Notes under the pieces: generated by a model
Database searches by the model: none
What the model was told of the DNA's origin: nothing
The model's input: only the letters and a program-made list of their open reading frames with translations
From: DASZGI01 sp035938995
GTDB taxonomy: Bacteria > Actinomycetota > Actinomycetes > Streptomycetales > Catenulisporaceae
Assembly (NCBI RefSeq): GCF_035938995.1
Contig: NZ_DASZGI010000017.1
Coordinates: forward strand, 1 to 10,024
Reading direction: 5' to 3'
Length of the DNA stretch: 10,024 nt
Translations under genes and position numbers: made by a program
Shown: one piece after another, positions 1 through 8,186 of the stretch
How positions within the stretch are numbered: the stretch's first letter is position 1
Layout of the letters: every line of letters begins with the position of its first letter

Positions 1-1308
1 GTGCTCGCGGTGCAGCCGGACGGCTCGACACGCGTGCTGGCCGAGGAGACGGACGACGCCTGGTACGAGTTCCTCCCCGGCGCCCCGGTGTGGTCGCCCT
101 CGGGCACACTGGCCAGGATCGCGGCGCGGGACGGCGCCTACCGGCTGCTGATCGACGATCGGGCGGTCACCCCGGACGGCCTCCAGGTACGCGCGCTGCT
201 CGGCCTCGATGCCGAATACGCGTACGTGTCCGCCTCCTTTGAGGACCCGACCAGGATCCACACCGTGCGGGTCTCCCTCACTGGGCAATCCGGCGCCGGA
301 CAATCTGACGCCGGACAATCTGGCACCGAGCCGGCAGAGGTGGAGACCGTCAGCACGGTCGACGGGGTCAACGCGACCGTCCTGGCGGGCAGGCTCGCCG
401 TCATCGTCGCCGCGGTGATCGATCAGCCGAACCGCCGCGCGACGATCGTGGCGCTGGACGGACTGAAGCAGATCGGCGAGATCGCCTCCGTCTCCGAGAC
501 GCCGGTGATCACGGCGCGTCCGCGCGAACTGGTCCTGGGTGATAAGGCACTGCGGGCTGCCCTACTGCTGCCGACCGGCTATGTTCCCGGCTCCGCGAAG
601 CTGCCGGTCCTGCTCGACCCGTACGGAGGGCCGCACGGCCAGATGGTCGTCGGCTCGCACAACGCGTACCTGTCCGCGCAGTGGCTCGCCGACCAGGGCT
701 TCGCCGTACTCATCGCGGACGGGCGCGGGACTCCGGGCCGCGGGCCGATCTGGGACCGGGCCGTGCGGCACGACTTCGCCGGGGCCACGCTGGAGGACCA
801 GATCGACGCGCTCTCCGCGGCCGCCGAGCAGTTCCCGGACCTCGACCTCGGCCGGGTCGCGATCCGCGGATGGTCCTATGGCGGGTACCTCTCCGCGCTG
901 GCCGTCCTGAAGCGGCCGGATGTGTTCCACGCCGCGGTGGTCGGCGCGCCGGTGACCGACTGGCGCCTCTACGACACCGGCTACACAGAGCGATATCTGG
1001 GCCATCCGAGCGACGTGCCCGAGGTGTACAACGCGAACTCGCTGTTCCCGGAGGCGGGACCCGGGGCGTGGGCGTGGGCCGAACCGCGCCGGCCGATGAT
1101 GATCATCCACGGGCTCGCCGACGACAACGTGGTCGCCGCGCACACGCTGCGGCTCTCCTCGGCGCTCCTCGCCGCAGGACGGCCCCACGAGGTGCTGCCG
1201 CTGAGCGGCGTGACGCACATGACCCCGCAGGACGTGGTCGCCGAGAACCTGCTGCTGCTCCAAGTCGACTTCCTGCGCCGGGCGCTCGCGCTCCCGGCGC
1301 CGAGATGA
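1..1308 (+). CDS. S9 family (DPP-IV-type) serine peptidase, C-terminal part; 5' end outside window
   Basis: The protein is the C-terminal 435 residues of a prolyl oligopeptidase-family (S9) exo- or oligopeptidase. Such enzymes cleave short peptides after small or proline residues using an alpha/beta-hydrolase domain capped by a beta-propeller. Residues 1 to about 165 look like the last propeller blades, and about 170-435 form the hydrolase. Visible motifs are DPYGGP (206-211, oxyanion side), DGRGTPGRG (240-248), GWSYGG with nucleophile Ser292, YTERYLG (328-334, DPP-IV-like), GLADDNV with Asp374 and GVTHMT with His406. The Ser-Asp-His triad is therefore complete. Family members usually have 600-800 residues, so the GTG at base 1 is probably an internal valine and the true start lies upstream. 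No signal peptide can be judged. A 15-bp in-frame repeat expands a loop at residues 95-109. The TGA stop lies inside an ATGA that begins an 18-bp tandem repeat. The family call is very secure; the substrate is unknown. Confidence 0.93.
   Translation: MLAVQPDGSTRVLAEETDDAWYEFLPGAPVWSPSGTLARIAARDGAYRLLIDDRAVTPDGLQVRALLGLDAEYAYVSASFEDPTRIHTVRVSLTGQSGAGQSDAGQSGTEPAEVETVSTVDGVNATVLAGRLAVIVAAVIDQPNRRATIVALDGLKQIGEIASVSETPVITARPRELVLGDKALRAALLLPTGYVPGSAKLPVLLDPYGGPHGQMVVGSHNAYLSAQWLADQGFAVLIADGRGTPGRGPIWDRAVRHDFAGATLEDQIDALSAAAEQFPDLDLGRVAIRGWSYGGYLSALAVLKRPDVFHAAVVGAPVTDWRLYDTGYTERYLGHPSDVPEVYNANSLFPEAGPGAWAWAEPRRPMMIIHGLADDNVVAAHTLRLSSALLAAGRPHEVLPLSGVTHMTPQDVVAENLLLLQVDFLRRALALPAPR
283..327 (+). 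repeat. Three-copy 15-bp in-frame tandem repeat inside the S9 peptidase
   Basis: Units at 283-297, 298-312 and 313-327 follow the pattern GGRCAATCYGRCRCC. They encode GQSGA, GQSDA and GQSGT. The period is five codons, so copy-number change would keep the reading frame. The repeat sits between propeller strands, in what should be a surface loop. Its CAATC core is AT-rich for this gene. Confidence 0.9.
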
Positions 1309-1376
1309 ACGTGGCAGGCGAGATGAACGTGGCAGCCCCTATGAGCATGGCACGCGCGATGAACGTTGCCGAATCG
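1305..1376 (+). repeat. Four-copy 18-bp tandem repeat spanning the peptidase stop codon
   Basis: Units begin at 1305, 1323, 1341 and 1359 with exact 18-bp spacing. Each starts ATGAAC or ATGAGC, followed by GTGGCA or a close variant and six more variable bases. The first unit contains the peptidase TGA, and because 18 is a multiple of three, every unit places another TGA in the peptidase frame. In the frame two bases on, each unit starts with ATG. That gives an open reading frame of 24 codons (1305-1379 with stop) of MNVAxx-type hexapeptides. I do not claim that it is translated. Later units are more diverged. Confidence 0.88.
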
Positions 1377-1378
1377 TG

Positions 1379-1404
1379 ACAACCAGGATTTGGGCGAGAC
1401 GTCC
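1379..1404 (+). promoter_or_regulatory. Possible ECF-type promoter upstream of the sigma factor gene
   Basis: ACAACC at 1379-1384 and CGTCC at 1400-1404 are separated by 15 bases. This resembles the ECF sigma pattern GGAACC-N15/16-CGTC: the AACC part and CGTC match, while the first two -35 bases do not. Transcription would start near 1410 and give a leader of about 105 bases. ECF sigma genes are often autoregulated, so the position makes sense, but this is a motif match only. Confidence 0.3.
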
Positions 1405-1514
1405 GGAGAGAGGAAGAAAAGCCCGCGGTCGGGCATCATTCCTCCAGGACGGACGAATATGGGTCGGTCGAGTACACGCGCGTGCGCGGCCACGCGGGCG
1501 GCAGGAGCCGTCCG

Positions 1515-2105
1515 ATGACCGTATTGTCGGTCGGGGGCGCGATGAGCGACACGGCTGACAACTGGCCGGTCCTGGACGAGCAGGCGCTGACGGAGCGGGA
1601 CGTGCCCGAACCAGTGACGGAATCGCGGCGCTTGGACAGCGACGCGCTGGCCGCGGAGCTTTTCGCCGCGCATTACGGGCGGCTGGCCGGCTGGTGCCGC
1701 AAGCTGCTGGACGATGACGACACGGCGCACGAGGTCGCGATGGAGGCGTTCACCCGGCTGCTGGGCAAGCTGCGCAAGGTGGACGATCCGGTGGGGTATC
1801 TGTACGTGATCGCGGCGAATCTGGTGCGCGACCACTGGCGCAAGACCAAGCGCGAGCGCGAGGCGTTTCGGCTGACGAAGATGAGCGAGAAGCTGGCCTC
1901 GAGCGACGGCGCGTACCGGACGGATCTGCGCACCCTGGTGGAGTCACTCCCGGAGCGGCTGCGCGTGACCGTGCTCCTGTACTACTACGCGGGTCTTCCT
2001 CTGAGCGATGTGGCCCGCCTGACCAATAGGCCGGCAGGCACCGTGAAGAGCGATCTGTTCCAAGCGCGCTCGGTGCTGCGCCAGGCGCTGGACGGTGTCC
2101 GATGA
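1515..2105 (+). CDS. ECF (group 4) RNA polymerase sigma factor
   Basis: This 196-residue protein has the two-domain layout of ECF sigma factors, which direct RNA polymerase to a small stress or envelope regulon. Region 2 (about 46-112) runs from the LFAAHYGRLAGW helix through an acidic stretch and EAFTRLL to the DPVGYLYVIAANLVRDHWR segment that melts and binds the -10 element. Region 4 (about 140-192) holds LVESLPERLRV and the helix-turn-helix LPLSDVARLTNRPAGTVKSD, which reads the -35 element. There is no region 1.1, region 3 or C-terminal extension. I chose ATG 1515 because AGGAG (1503-1507) stands 7 bases before it. GTG 1482 lacks such a site, and ATG 1542 has only a G-run and is the main alternative (187 residues). 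The stop overlaps the next start as ATGA, so the two proteins are probably made in a fixed ratio. The exact ECF subgroup cannot be set by eye. Confidence 0.93.
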   Translation: MTVLSVGGAMSDTADNWPVLDEQALTERDVPEPVTESRRLDSDALAAELFAAHYGRLAGWCRKLLDDDDTAHEVAMEAFTRLLGKLRKVDDPVGYLYVIAANLVRDHWRKTKREREAFRLTKMSEKLASSDGAYRTDLRTLVESLPERLRVTVLLYYYAGLPLSDVARLTNRPAGTVKSDLFQARSVLRQALDGVR

Positions 2106-3223
2106 GCAGGCACGACCCCTTCGGGGGCGACTTCGACGAGCACGAGGACGTGCTGGGCGAGACCATGGACGGCCAGGAGGGCGCCATGGACCGGCGGCTG
2201 CGCGGCCTGATCGGCCCGGTCGCCCCGATGATCGCCCGGCCGTACAGCTTCGAGCGGGTGGTCATGCGGGCCCGCCGCCGGCGCCAACGCAAGATCATGA
2301 TGGCCGCCACGGCGTCCGTGCTCGGACTGGCCCTCGCGTCCGGGGGCGTGCTGCTAGGGTTTCGCGCCACCGGGGACGCCGTGCAGGCGGCGGGCTGCGG
2401 GGGCAGCGCGCTGTCGGGGGCTGTCGCGTTATCGGGACACTCCGCAGCGGAAGACGCTGTATCAGAAGAAGACGACGCTGTATCAGAACACGCCATGGCT
2501 GCCGCGCCGGCCGGTTGGGTGAGAGGTGCCACCATGCAGCGCAAGTACGAGTGGATGATCGGCGGCGTACTGACCGCCGGCGCGCTGGCCGGCGGCATCT
2601 TCGCGGGCTGCGCCAGCGGCTCGAGCGCCAAGCAGAACACGTCCACGAACGGCAGCACCATCTCGCCGGCGCCCAGTCAGACCAACGGCGGCGCCCTTCC
2701 GGCGCCGAGCAGCGGATCGCCGAGCAGCGCCTCGCCGTCCGCGACCGGGGTGCCGCGCTGTCACACCGCGGACCTCTCCCCCACCGTGGTACTGGTCGCC
2801 GGCTCGGCCGGAGCCGGTCACGAACTGATGGGCGTGAACCTGACGAACAACTCGGGTCACACCTGCACGATCTTCGGCTACCCGGGGATGATGCTCCAGG
2901 ACCAGAACGGCGCCGGCCAGGCCACCACGGTGACCCGCGACCACAGCGTGACGCCGGCGACGGTCGTCCTGCTGAACGGCCGTACGGCGGCGGCCCCGGT
3001 CAGCTTCGACTTCGACATGCCGGGCCCCGGCGAGCCGACCACCGGCAGCTGCGAACCCCAGTCCTACGGTCTGCTGATCACCCCGCCGGATGAGACCAGC
3101 CAGCTGACCGCGCAGATCGGCGGCGGCCCGGTGACGGTGTGTCAGAAGGGCACGCTGTCCGTCCAACCGTTCCGCGCCGGCAGCATAGACGCGAACTGGA
3201 CAGGTCAAGCCCCAACACCGTAG
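2102..3223 (+). CDS. Sigma-coupled membrane protein with C-terminal DUF4232 domain (anti-sigma-like candidate, apparent two-anchor fusion)
   Basis: The frame gives 373 residues. Residues 1-64 are a charged, presumably cytosolic segment (acidic first, then an RARRRRQRK cluster). A hydrophobic helix follows at about 65-87. Residues 88-144 form a low-complexity linker with a DAVSE repeat. A second basic-hydrophobic segment (MQRKYEWMIGG onward, 145-169) ends in FAGC at Cys170 and looks like a lipoprotein signal peptide. A Ser/Thr/Pro-rich tether (about 171-215) leads to a DUF4232 domain (about 220-360) with four cysteines (220, 255, 317, 347) suited to two disulfides outside the cell. Overlap with the sigma gene suggests an anti-sigma role, but I see no HxxxCxxC zinc motif, so that is inference. 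The second signal peptide and the RBS-like site before Met145 suggest that two genes have merged, or that the lipoprotein is also made separately from 2534. DUF4232 is secure; the function is unknown. Confidence 0.78.
   Translation: MSRHDPFGGDFDEHEDVLGETMDGQEGAMDRRLRGLIGPVAPMIARPYSFERVVMRARRRRQRKIMMAATASVLGLALASGGVLLGFRATGDAVQAAGCGGSALSGAVALSGHSAAEDAVSEEDDAVSEHAMAAAPAGWVRGATMQRKYEWMIGGVLTAGALAGGIFAGCASGSSAKQNTSTNGSTISPAPSQTNGGALPAPSSGSPSSASPSATGVPRCHTADLSPTVVLVAGSAGAGHELMGVNLTNNSGHTCTIFGYPGMMLQDQNGAGQATTVTRDHSVTPATVVLLNGRTAAAPVSFDFDMPGPGEPTTGSCEPQSYGLLITPPDETSQLTAQIGGGPVTVCQKGTLSVQPFRAGSIDANWTGQAPTP
2453..2488 (+). repeat. 15-bp direct repeat with 21-bp period in the linker of the DUF4232 protein
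   Basis: GACGCTGTATCAGAA occurs identically at 2453-2467 and 2474-2488. It encodes DAVSE twice, seven codons apart. It falls exactly in the stretch between the two membrane/signal segments, and its TATCAGAA part is AT-rich compared with the surroundings. Confidence 0.9.
2521..2536 (+). promoter_or_regulatory. Internal ribosome-binding site and start codon for a separate DUF4232 lipoprotein
   Basis: GAGAGG (2521-2526) lies 7 bases before ATG 2534. A start here would give a 229-residue protein beginning MQRKYEWMIGG, with a positively charged n-region, a hydrophobic core and a lipobox-like FAGC at its Cys26. The element supports either a second product from the same frame or the remnant of a formerly separate gene. 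It should be weighed against the single 373-residue reading. Confidence 0.45.
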
Positions 3224-3242
3224 GTACAGACCCATGCACAAA

Positions 3243-3270
3243 AACGCGGGCGGCTACGGCCGCCCGCGTT
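3243..3270 (-). terminator. Rho-independent terminator shared by convergent typA and the DUF4232 gene
   Basis: AACGCGGGCGGC (3243-3254) and GCCGCCCGCGTT (3259-3270) form a perfect 12-bp stem with a 4-base loop. In the minus direction it starts 16 bases after the typA stop and runs into TTTTT, the classic intrinsic form. In the plus direction it lies 19 bases after the DUF4232 stop, has no good T-tract, and its loop is C(UACG)G, a UNCG-class stable tetraloop. It probably works in both directions, best for typA. Confidence 0.9.
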
Positions 3271-3286
3271 CGTGTCTAGGACCGCG

Positions 3287-5149
<1,863 letters not shown>

Positions 5150-5250
5150 GCCGGTAGCGTCGCTTTCCTGGATCGTTCGGGGAGGGTGTGCGCTCGATCG
5201 CGCGGACGGGCGCCGTTGCCCGGGGTACCCGTAGAGGAGATGCACCCTCT

Positions 5251-5256
5251 ATGGTA
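5251..5256 (-). promoter_or_regulatory. typA: Possible typA -10 element
   Basis: On the minus strand TACCAT fits the actinobacterial TANNNT -10 pattern and would start transcription near 5244, about 95 bases before the typA ATG. No convincing -35 stands 16-19 bases upstream. Of the 333 gene-free bases at 5150-5482, this leader half (5150-5250) shows nothing else I can name. Confidence 0.22.
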
Positions 5257-5344
5257 CGGGGCAGGGCACGGCCTCGATGACCGCACCGACCGGGCCGGGA
5301 CATCCAGCCGCTGAGCTGCGGGATCTAGCGGCGCTCTAGTTCCT

Positions 5345-5385
5345 CATCACATTGTGATGTTGGTCACGATAGTCACTCGGAGTGA
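5345..5385 (+). promoter_or_regulatory. CRP/GlxR-type operator cluster upstream of sdhCAB
   Basis: TGTGATGTTGGTCACG (5353-5368) matches the CRP consensus TGTGA-N6-TCACA at every fixed base but the last, and is close to the GlxR site of corynebacteria. It overlaps a perfect palindrome, CATCACA-T-TGTGATG (5345-5359), and is followed by TCACT-CGG-AGTGA (5373-5385). In all, five TCAC/GTGA half-sites start at 5347, 5354, 5364, 5373 and 5382. The centre of the main site lies about 69 bases before the predicted sdh start point, a spacing typical of class I activation. The GlxR-sdh link in Corynebacterium is established; use here is inferred. Confidence 0.6.
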
Positions 5386-5416
5386 TGAGCCGACGTGGCT
5401 GGGGGGCGCGCTGGAC

Positions 5417-5422
5417 TAGAGT
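5417..5422 (+). promoter_or_regulatory. Predicted -10 element of the sdh operon promoter
   Basis: TAGAGT is a good match to the actinomycete housekeeping -10 and would start transcription near 5429, giving a leader of about 54 bases to sdhC. The bases 17-19 upstream (around ACGTGGC, 5393-5399) are a poor -35, which fits a promoter that depends on an activator such as the CRP-type protein expected at 5353-5368. Confidence 0.5.
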
Positions 5423-5482
5423 GCCTTCTCGCCGACGACGACAGCCGCCCGGCTCCTCCATCGCAGCAGGAGCTTGTCCAGA

Positions 5483-6277
5483 ATGAGCACCGGTACCTTG
5501 TCGCCCGGAAGGGCCAAGATTCCGCAGCCGACCCTGCGCACCGATCGCTACTGGGTCGCGCCGCTGATCACCTTCGTGGTCTTCCTCGCGTTCATCGCGT
5601 ACGCCACCTTCCGGGCATTCCAGAACGATTATTACTACGCGTCGCCCTACATCTCGCCGTTCTACTCGCCGTGCATCTCGAACAACTGCGTGCCGATGCC
5701 GGGCGCGGGCGAGGTCCACTTCATCGGGCCCTGGTGGGGTCTGTCCCCGGCGCTGCTGATCCTGATCGTCCCGCTGGGCTTCCGGATGACGTGCTACTAC
5801 TACCGGAAGGCGTACTACCGCGCCTTCTGGCAGTCGCCGACCGCGTGCGCGGTCGCCGAGCCGCACGCGAAGTACACCGGCGAGACCCGCTTCCCGCTGA
5901 TCTTCCAGAACTCGCACCGCTACTTCTTCGCCCTCGCCTCGCTCTTCAACATCATCCTGACGTGGGACGCGATCCTCGGATTCCGGAACGCGGCCGGGGC
6001 GTGGGGCCACATGGGCCTGGGCACGCTGGTGCTGCTGGCGAACGCGGGGCTGCTGTGGGCGTACACGGCCTCGTGCCACTCCTGCCGCCATATCATGGGC
6101 GGCAAGCTCAAGCACTTCTCCAAGCACCCGATGCGGTACAAGGCCTGGCAGCTGGTCTCCAAGCTCAACGCCCGGCACATGCAGCTCGCGTGGGTCTCCC
6201 TGTTCGGCGTCGCGCTGACCGACCTGTACGTCTGGCTGGTCGCCGCGAACGTGTTCTCCGACCCCCGCTTCTTCTAA
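5483..6277 (+). CDS. sdhC: Succinate dehydrogenase membrane anchor subunit (Sdh1-type SdhC, five helices)
   Basis: This 264-residue protein is the quinone-reducing membrane anchor of an actinobacterial complex II resembling mycobacterial Sdh1. Hydrophobic helices lie at about 24-45, 85-107, 146-166, 178-197 and 233-254, so one protein replaces the usual SdhC/SdhD pair. Between helices 1 and 2 is a C-x4-C pair (Cys64, Cys69). Helix 4 ends in SCHSCRH (Cys198, His199, Cys201, His203). Together with other histidines such as His145, these could bind metal. A membrane-embedded Rieske-type cluster has been reported, to my memory, for mycobacterial Sdh1; applying it here is inference. I chose ATG 5483 with AGGAG (5468-5472) 10 bases upstream; TTG 5474 is only one base from that site. 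The gene is first in the operon, with sdhA 13 bases after its stop. The assignment rests on sequence features and on the sdhA-sdhB context. Confidence 0.9.
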   Translation: MSTGTLSPGRAKIPQPTLRTDRYWVAPLITFVVFLAFIAYATFRAFQNDYYYASPYISPFYSPCISNNCVPMPGAGEVHFIGPWWGLSPALLILIVPLGFRMTCYYYRKAYYRAFWQSPTACAVAEPHAKYTGETRFPLIFQNSHRYFFALASLFNIILTWDAILGFRNAAGAWGHMGLGTLVLLANAGLLWAYTASCHSCRHIMGGKLKHFSKHPMRYKAWQLVSKLNARHMQLAWVSLFGVALTDLYVWLVAANVFSDPRFF

Positions 6278-6290
6278 GGGACAGTGCAGC

Positions 6291-8186
6291 ATGGACACGT
6301 ACGAATACGACGTCGTCGTCATCGGTGCGGGCGGCGCTGGACTGCGCGCCGCGATCGAGGCCCGGGCGCAGGGCAAGCGGGTCGCGATCATCTGCAAGTC
6401 CCTGTTCGGCAAGGCCCACACGGTCATGGCCGAAGGCGGCGCCGCCGCGGCCATGGGCAACATGAACCCGAAGGACAACTGGCAGGTCCACTTCCGCGAC
6501 ACGATGCGCGGCGGCAAGTTCCTCAACCACTTCCGGATGGCCGAGCTGCACGCCAAGGAGGCGCCGGACCGGGTCTGGGAGCTGGAGACCTGGGGTGCGC
6601 TGTTCGACCGCACCAAGGACGGCAAGATCTCCCAGCGCAACTTCGGCGGCCACGAGTACCCGCGGCTGGCGCACGTCGGCGACCGCACCGGTCTCGAGTT
6701 GATCAGGACCCTGCAGCAGGCGGTCGTCTCGTACCAGCAGAAGGACGCGAAGGAGCACGGCGACGCCGAGGCCCGCGTCAAGGTCTTCGCCGAGTACACC
6801 GTCACCCGCCTGCTCAAGGACGGCGACCGGATCGCCGGCGCGTTCGGCTACCGGCGCGAGGACGGCGGGTTCGTGCTGTTCAAGGCGCCGGCCGTGGTGC
6901 TGGCCACCGGCGGCATCGGCAAGTCGTTCAAGGTGACCTCCAACTCCTGGGAGTACACCGGCGACGGCCACGCGCTCGCCCTGCTGGCCGGGGCGACGCT
7001 GGTCAACATGGAGTTCGTGCAGTTCCACCCGACCGGCATGGTCTGGCCGCCCTCGGTCAAGGGAATCCTGGTCACCGAGTCGGTCCGCGGCGACGGCGGC
7101 GTGCTGCGCAACTCCGAGGGCAAGCGGTTCATGTTCGACTACGTCCCCGACGTCTTCCGCGCCCAGTACGCGGAGACTGAGGAAGAGGCGGACCGCTGGT
7201 ACACCGACCCGGACAACAACCGGCGCCCGCCGGAGCTGCTGCCCCGCGACGAGGTGGCCCGCTCGATCAACGCCGAGGTCAAGGCCGGACGCGGCACCGA
7301 GCACGGCGGGGTCTTCCTGGACATCGCCAGCCGCCGCTCCAAGGAGGAGATCCTCAAGCGGCTGCCGTCGATGTACCACCAGTTCAAGGAGCTGGCGGAC
7401 GTCGACATCACCGCGGAGCCGATGGAGATCGGTCCGACCTGCCACTACGTGATGGGCGGGGTCGAGGTCGACCCGGACACCGAGGCGTCGGTCGTCCCAG
7501 GCCTGTTCGCCGCGGGCGAGGTGGCCGGCGGGATGCACGGCTCGAACCGGCTCGGCGGCAACTCCCTGTCGGACCTGCTCGTCTTCGGGCGGCGGGCCGG
7601 GCTGGGCGCCGCCGAGTACGTGGACTCCCTCGACGCGCGCCCCGAGGTCGACCCGAAGGACGTCGAGGCGGCCGAAGCCGAGGCGCTCGCGCCGTTCGAC
7701 AACGCCGCCGGGGAGAACCCTTACACTCTGCACTCCGAGCTCCAGCAGACGATGAACGACCTGGTCGGCATCATCCGCAAGCAGGAGGAGATGCAGCAGG
7801 CCCTGGGCGCGCTCGCCGAGTTCAAGCCGCGCCGGGACAAGGTCGCCGCGGCCGGCGGCCGGGCATTCAACCCGGGCTGGCACCTGGCGATGGACCTGCG
7901 CAACATGCTGCTGGTGTCCGAGTGCGTGGCGCGGGCGGCGCTCGAGCGGCAGGAGTCGCGCGGTGGCCACACCCGGGACGACTACCCCGCGATGTCCGCC
8001 GAGTGGCGCCGCAAGAACCTGATCTGCTCGCTCGGCGCAGATGGCTCGGTCGCGATCAAGCACCAGCCGCTGCCGGAGATCCGCGCCGACCTGCTGGCCC
8101 TGTTCGAGAAGTCCGAGCTGAAGAAGTACCTCACCGAGGAAGAGTTGGCCGATCTGCCGGAGCAGAGCCAGGAGAGCGCGTCATGA
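6291..8186 (+). CDS. sdhA: Succinate dehydrogenase/fumarate reductase flavoprotein subunit
   Basis: This 631-residue FAD protein oxidises succinate to fumarate on the cytoplasmic face of complex II and passes electrons to SdhB. The N-terminal dinucleotide fold is DVVVIGAGGAGLRAA (7-21). His43 in AHTVMAEGG is the expected covalent FAD attachment site. Active-site blocks are HPTG (246-249), the RGDGGVLRN loop (266-274), LPRDEVARSI (317-326), GTEHGGVFLD (335-344), HYVMGGVEVD (His385) and NRLGGNSLSDLLVFG (419-433), whose arginine binds the dicarboxylate. The C-terminal helical and capping region (about 450-631) is complete. All key residues I looked for are present. AAGGGA (6276-6281) stands 9 bases before ATG 6291. 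The TGA overlaps the sdhB start as ATGA. The sequence alone does not settle whether the enzyme runs as dehydrogenase or fumarate reductase; aerobic actinobacterial relatives act as dehydrogenases. Confidence 0.97.
   Translation: MDTYEYDVVVIGAGGAGLRAAIEARAQGKRVAIICKSLFGKAHTVMAEGGAAAAMGNMNPKDNWQVHFRDTMRGGKFLNHFRMAELHAKEAPDRVWELETWGALFDRTKDGKISQRNFGGHEYPRLAHVGDRTGLELIRTLQQAVVSYQQKDAKEHGDAEARVKVFAEYTVTRLLKDGDRIAGAFGYRREDGGFVLFKAPAVVLATGGIGKSFKVTSNSWEYTGDGHALALLAGATLVNMEFVQFHPTGMVWPPSVKGILVTESVRGDGGVLRNSEGKRFMFDYVPDVFRAQYAETEEEADRWYTDPDNNRRPPELLPRDEVARSINAEVKAGRGTEHGGVFLDIASRRSKEEILKRLPSMYHQFKELADVDITAEPMEIGPTCHYVMGGVEVDPDTEASVVPGLFAAGEVAGGMHGSNRLGGNSLSDLLVFGRRAGLGAAEYVDSLDARPEVDPKDVEAAEAEALAPFDNAAGENPYTLHSELQQTMNDLVGIIRKQEEMQQALGALAEFKPRRDKVAAAGGRAFNPGWHLAMDLRNMLLVSECVARAALERQESRGGHTRDDYPAMSAEWRRKNLICSLGADGSVAIKHQPLPEIRADLLALFEKSELKKYLTEEELADLPEQSQESAS

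Noticed and set aside
681..1379. A 232-codon plus-strand frame overlapping the peptidase and ending in the hexapeptide repeat
   Set aside because: The body is Arg/Gly/Ala-rich out-of-frame reading of a peptidase with an intact catalytic triad. Only the final 24 codons, starting at ATG 1305, are worth a separate note.
1421..1434. Small hairpin GCCCG-CGGT-CGGGC before the sigma gene
   Set aside because: The 5-bp stem is too short to call as a terminator or riboswitch; T-rich sequence follows only on the minus strand, where no gene ends.
5326..5340. CTAG-flanked near-palindrome in the typA-sdh interval
   Set aside because: Only the outer four bases on each side pair; the interior does not, so it is not a supported operator.
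5336..6817. A 493-codon minus-strand open frame across the sdh promoter, sdhC and the start of sdhA
   Set aside because: It has no recognisable domain and runs across the regulatory interval and two real genes; composition is that of a shadow frame.
6165..8063. A 632-codon open frame on the minus strand opposite sdhA
   Set aside because: Typical antisense shadow of a high-GC gene with low-complexity composition; sdhA on the plus strand accounts for the region fully.
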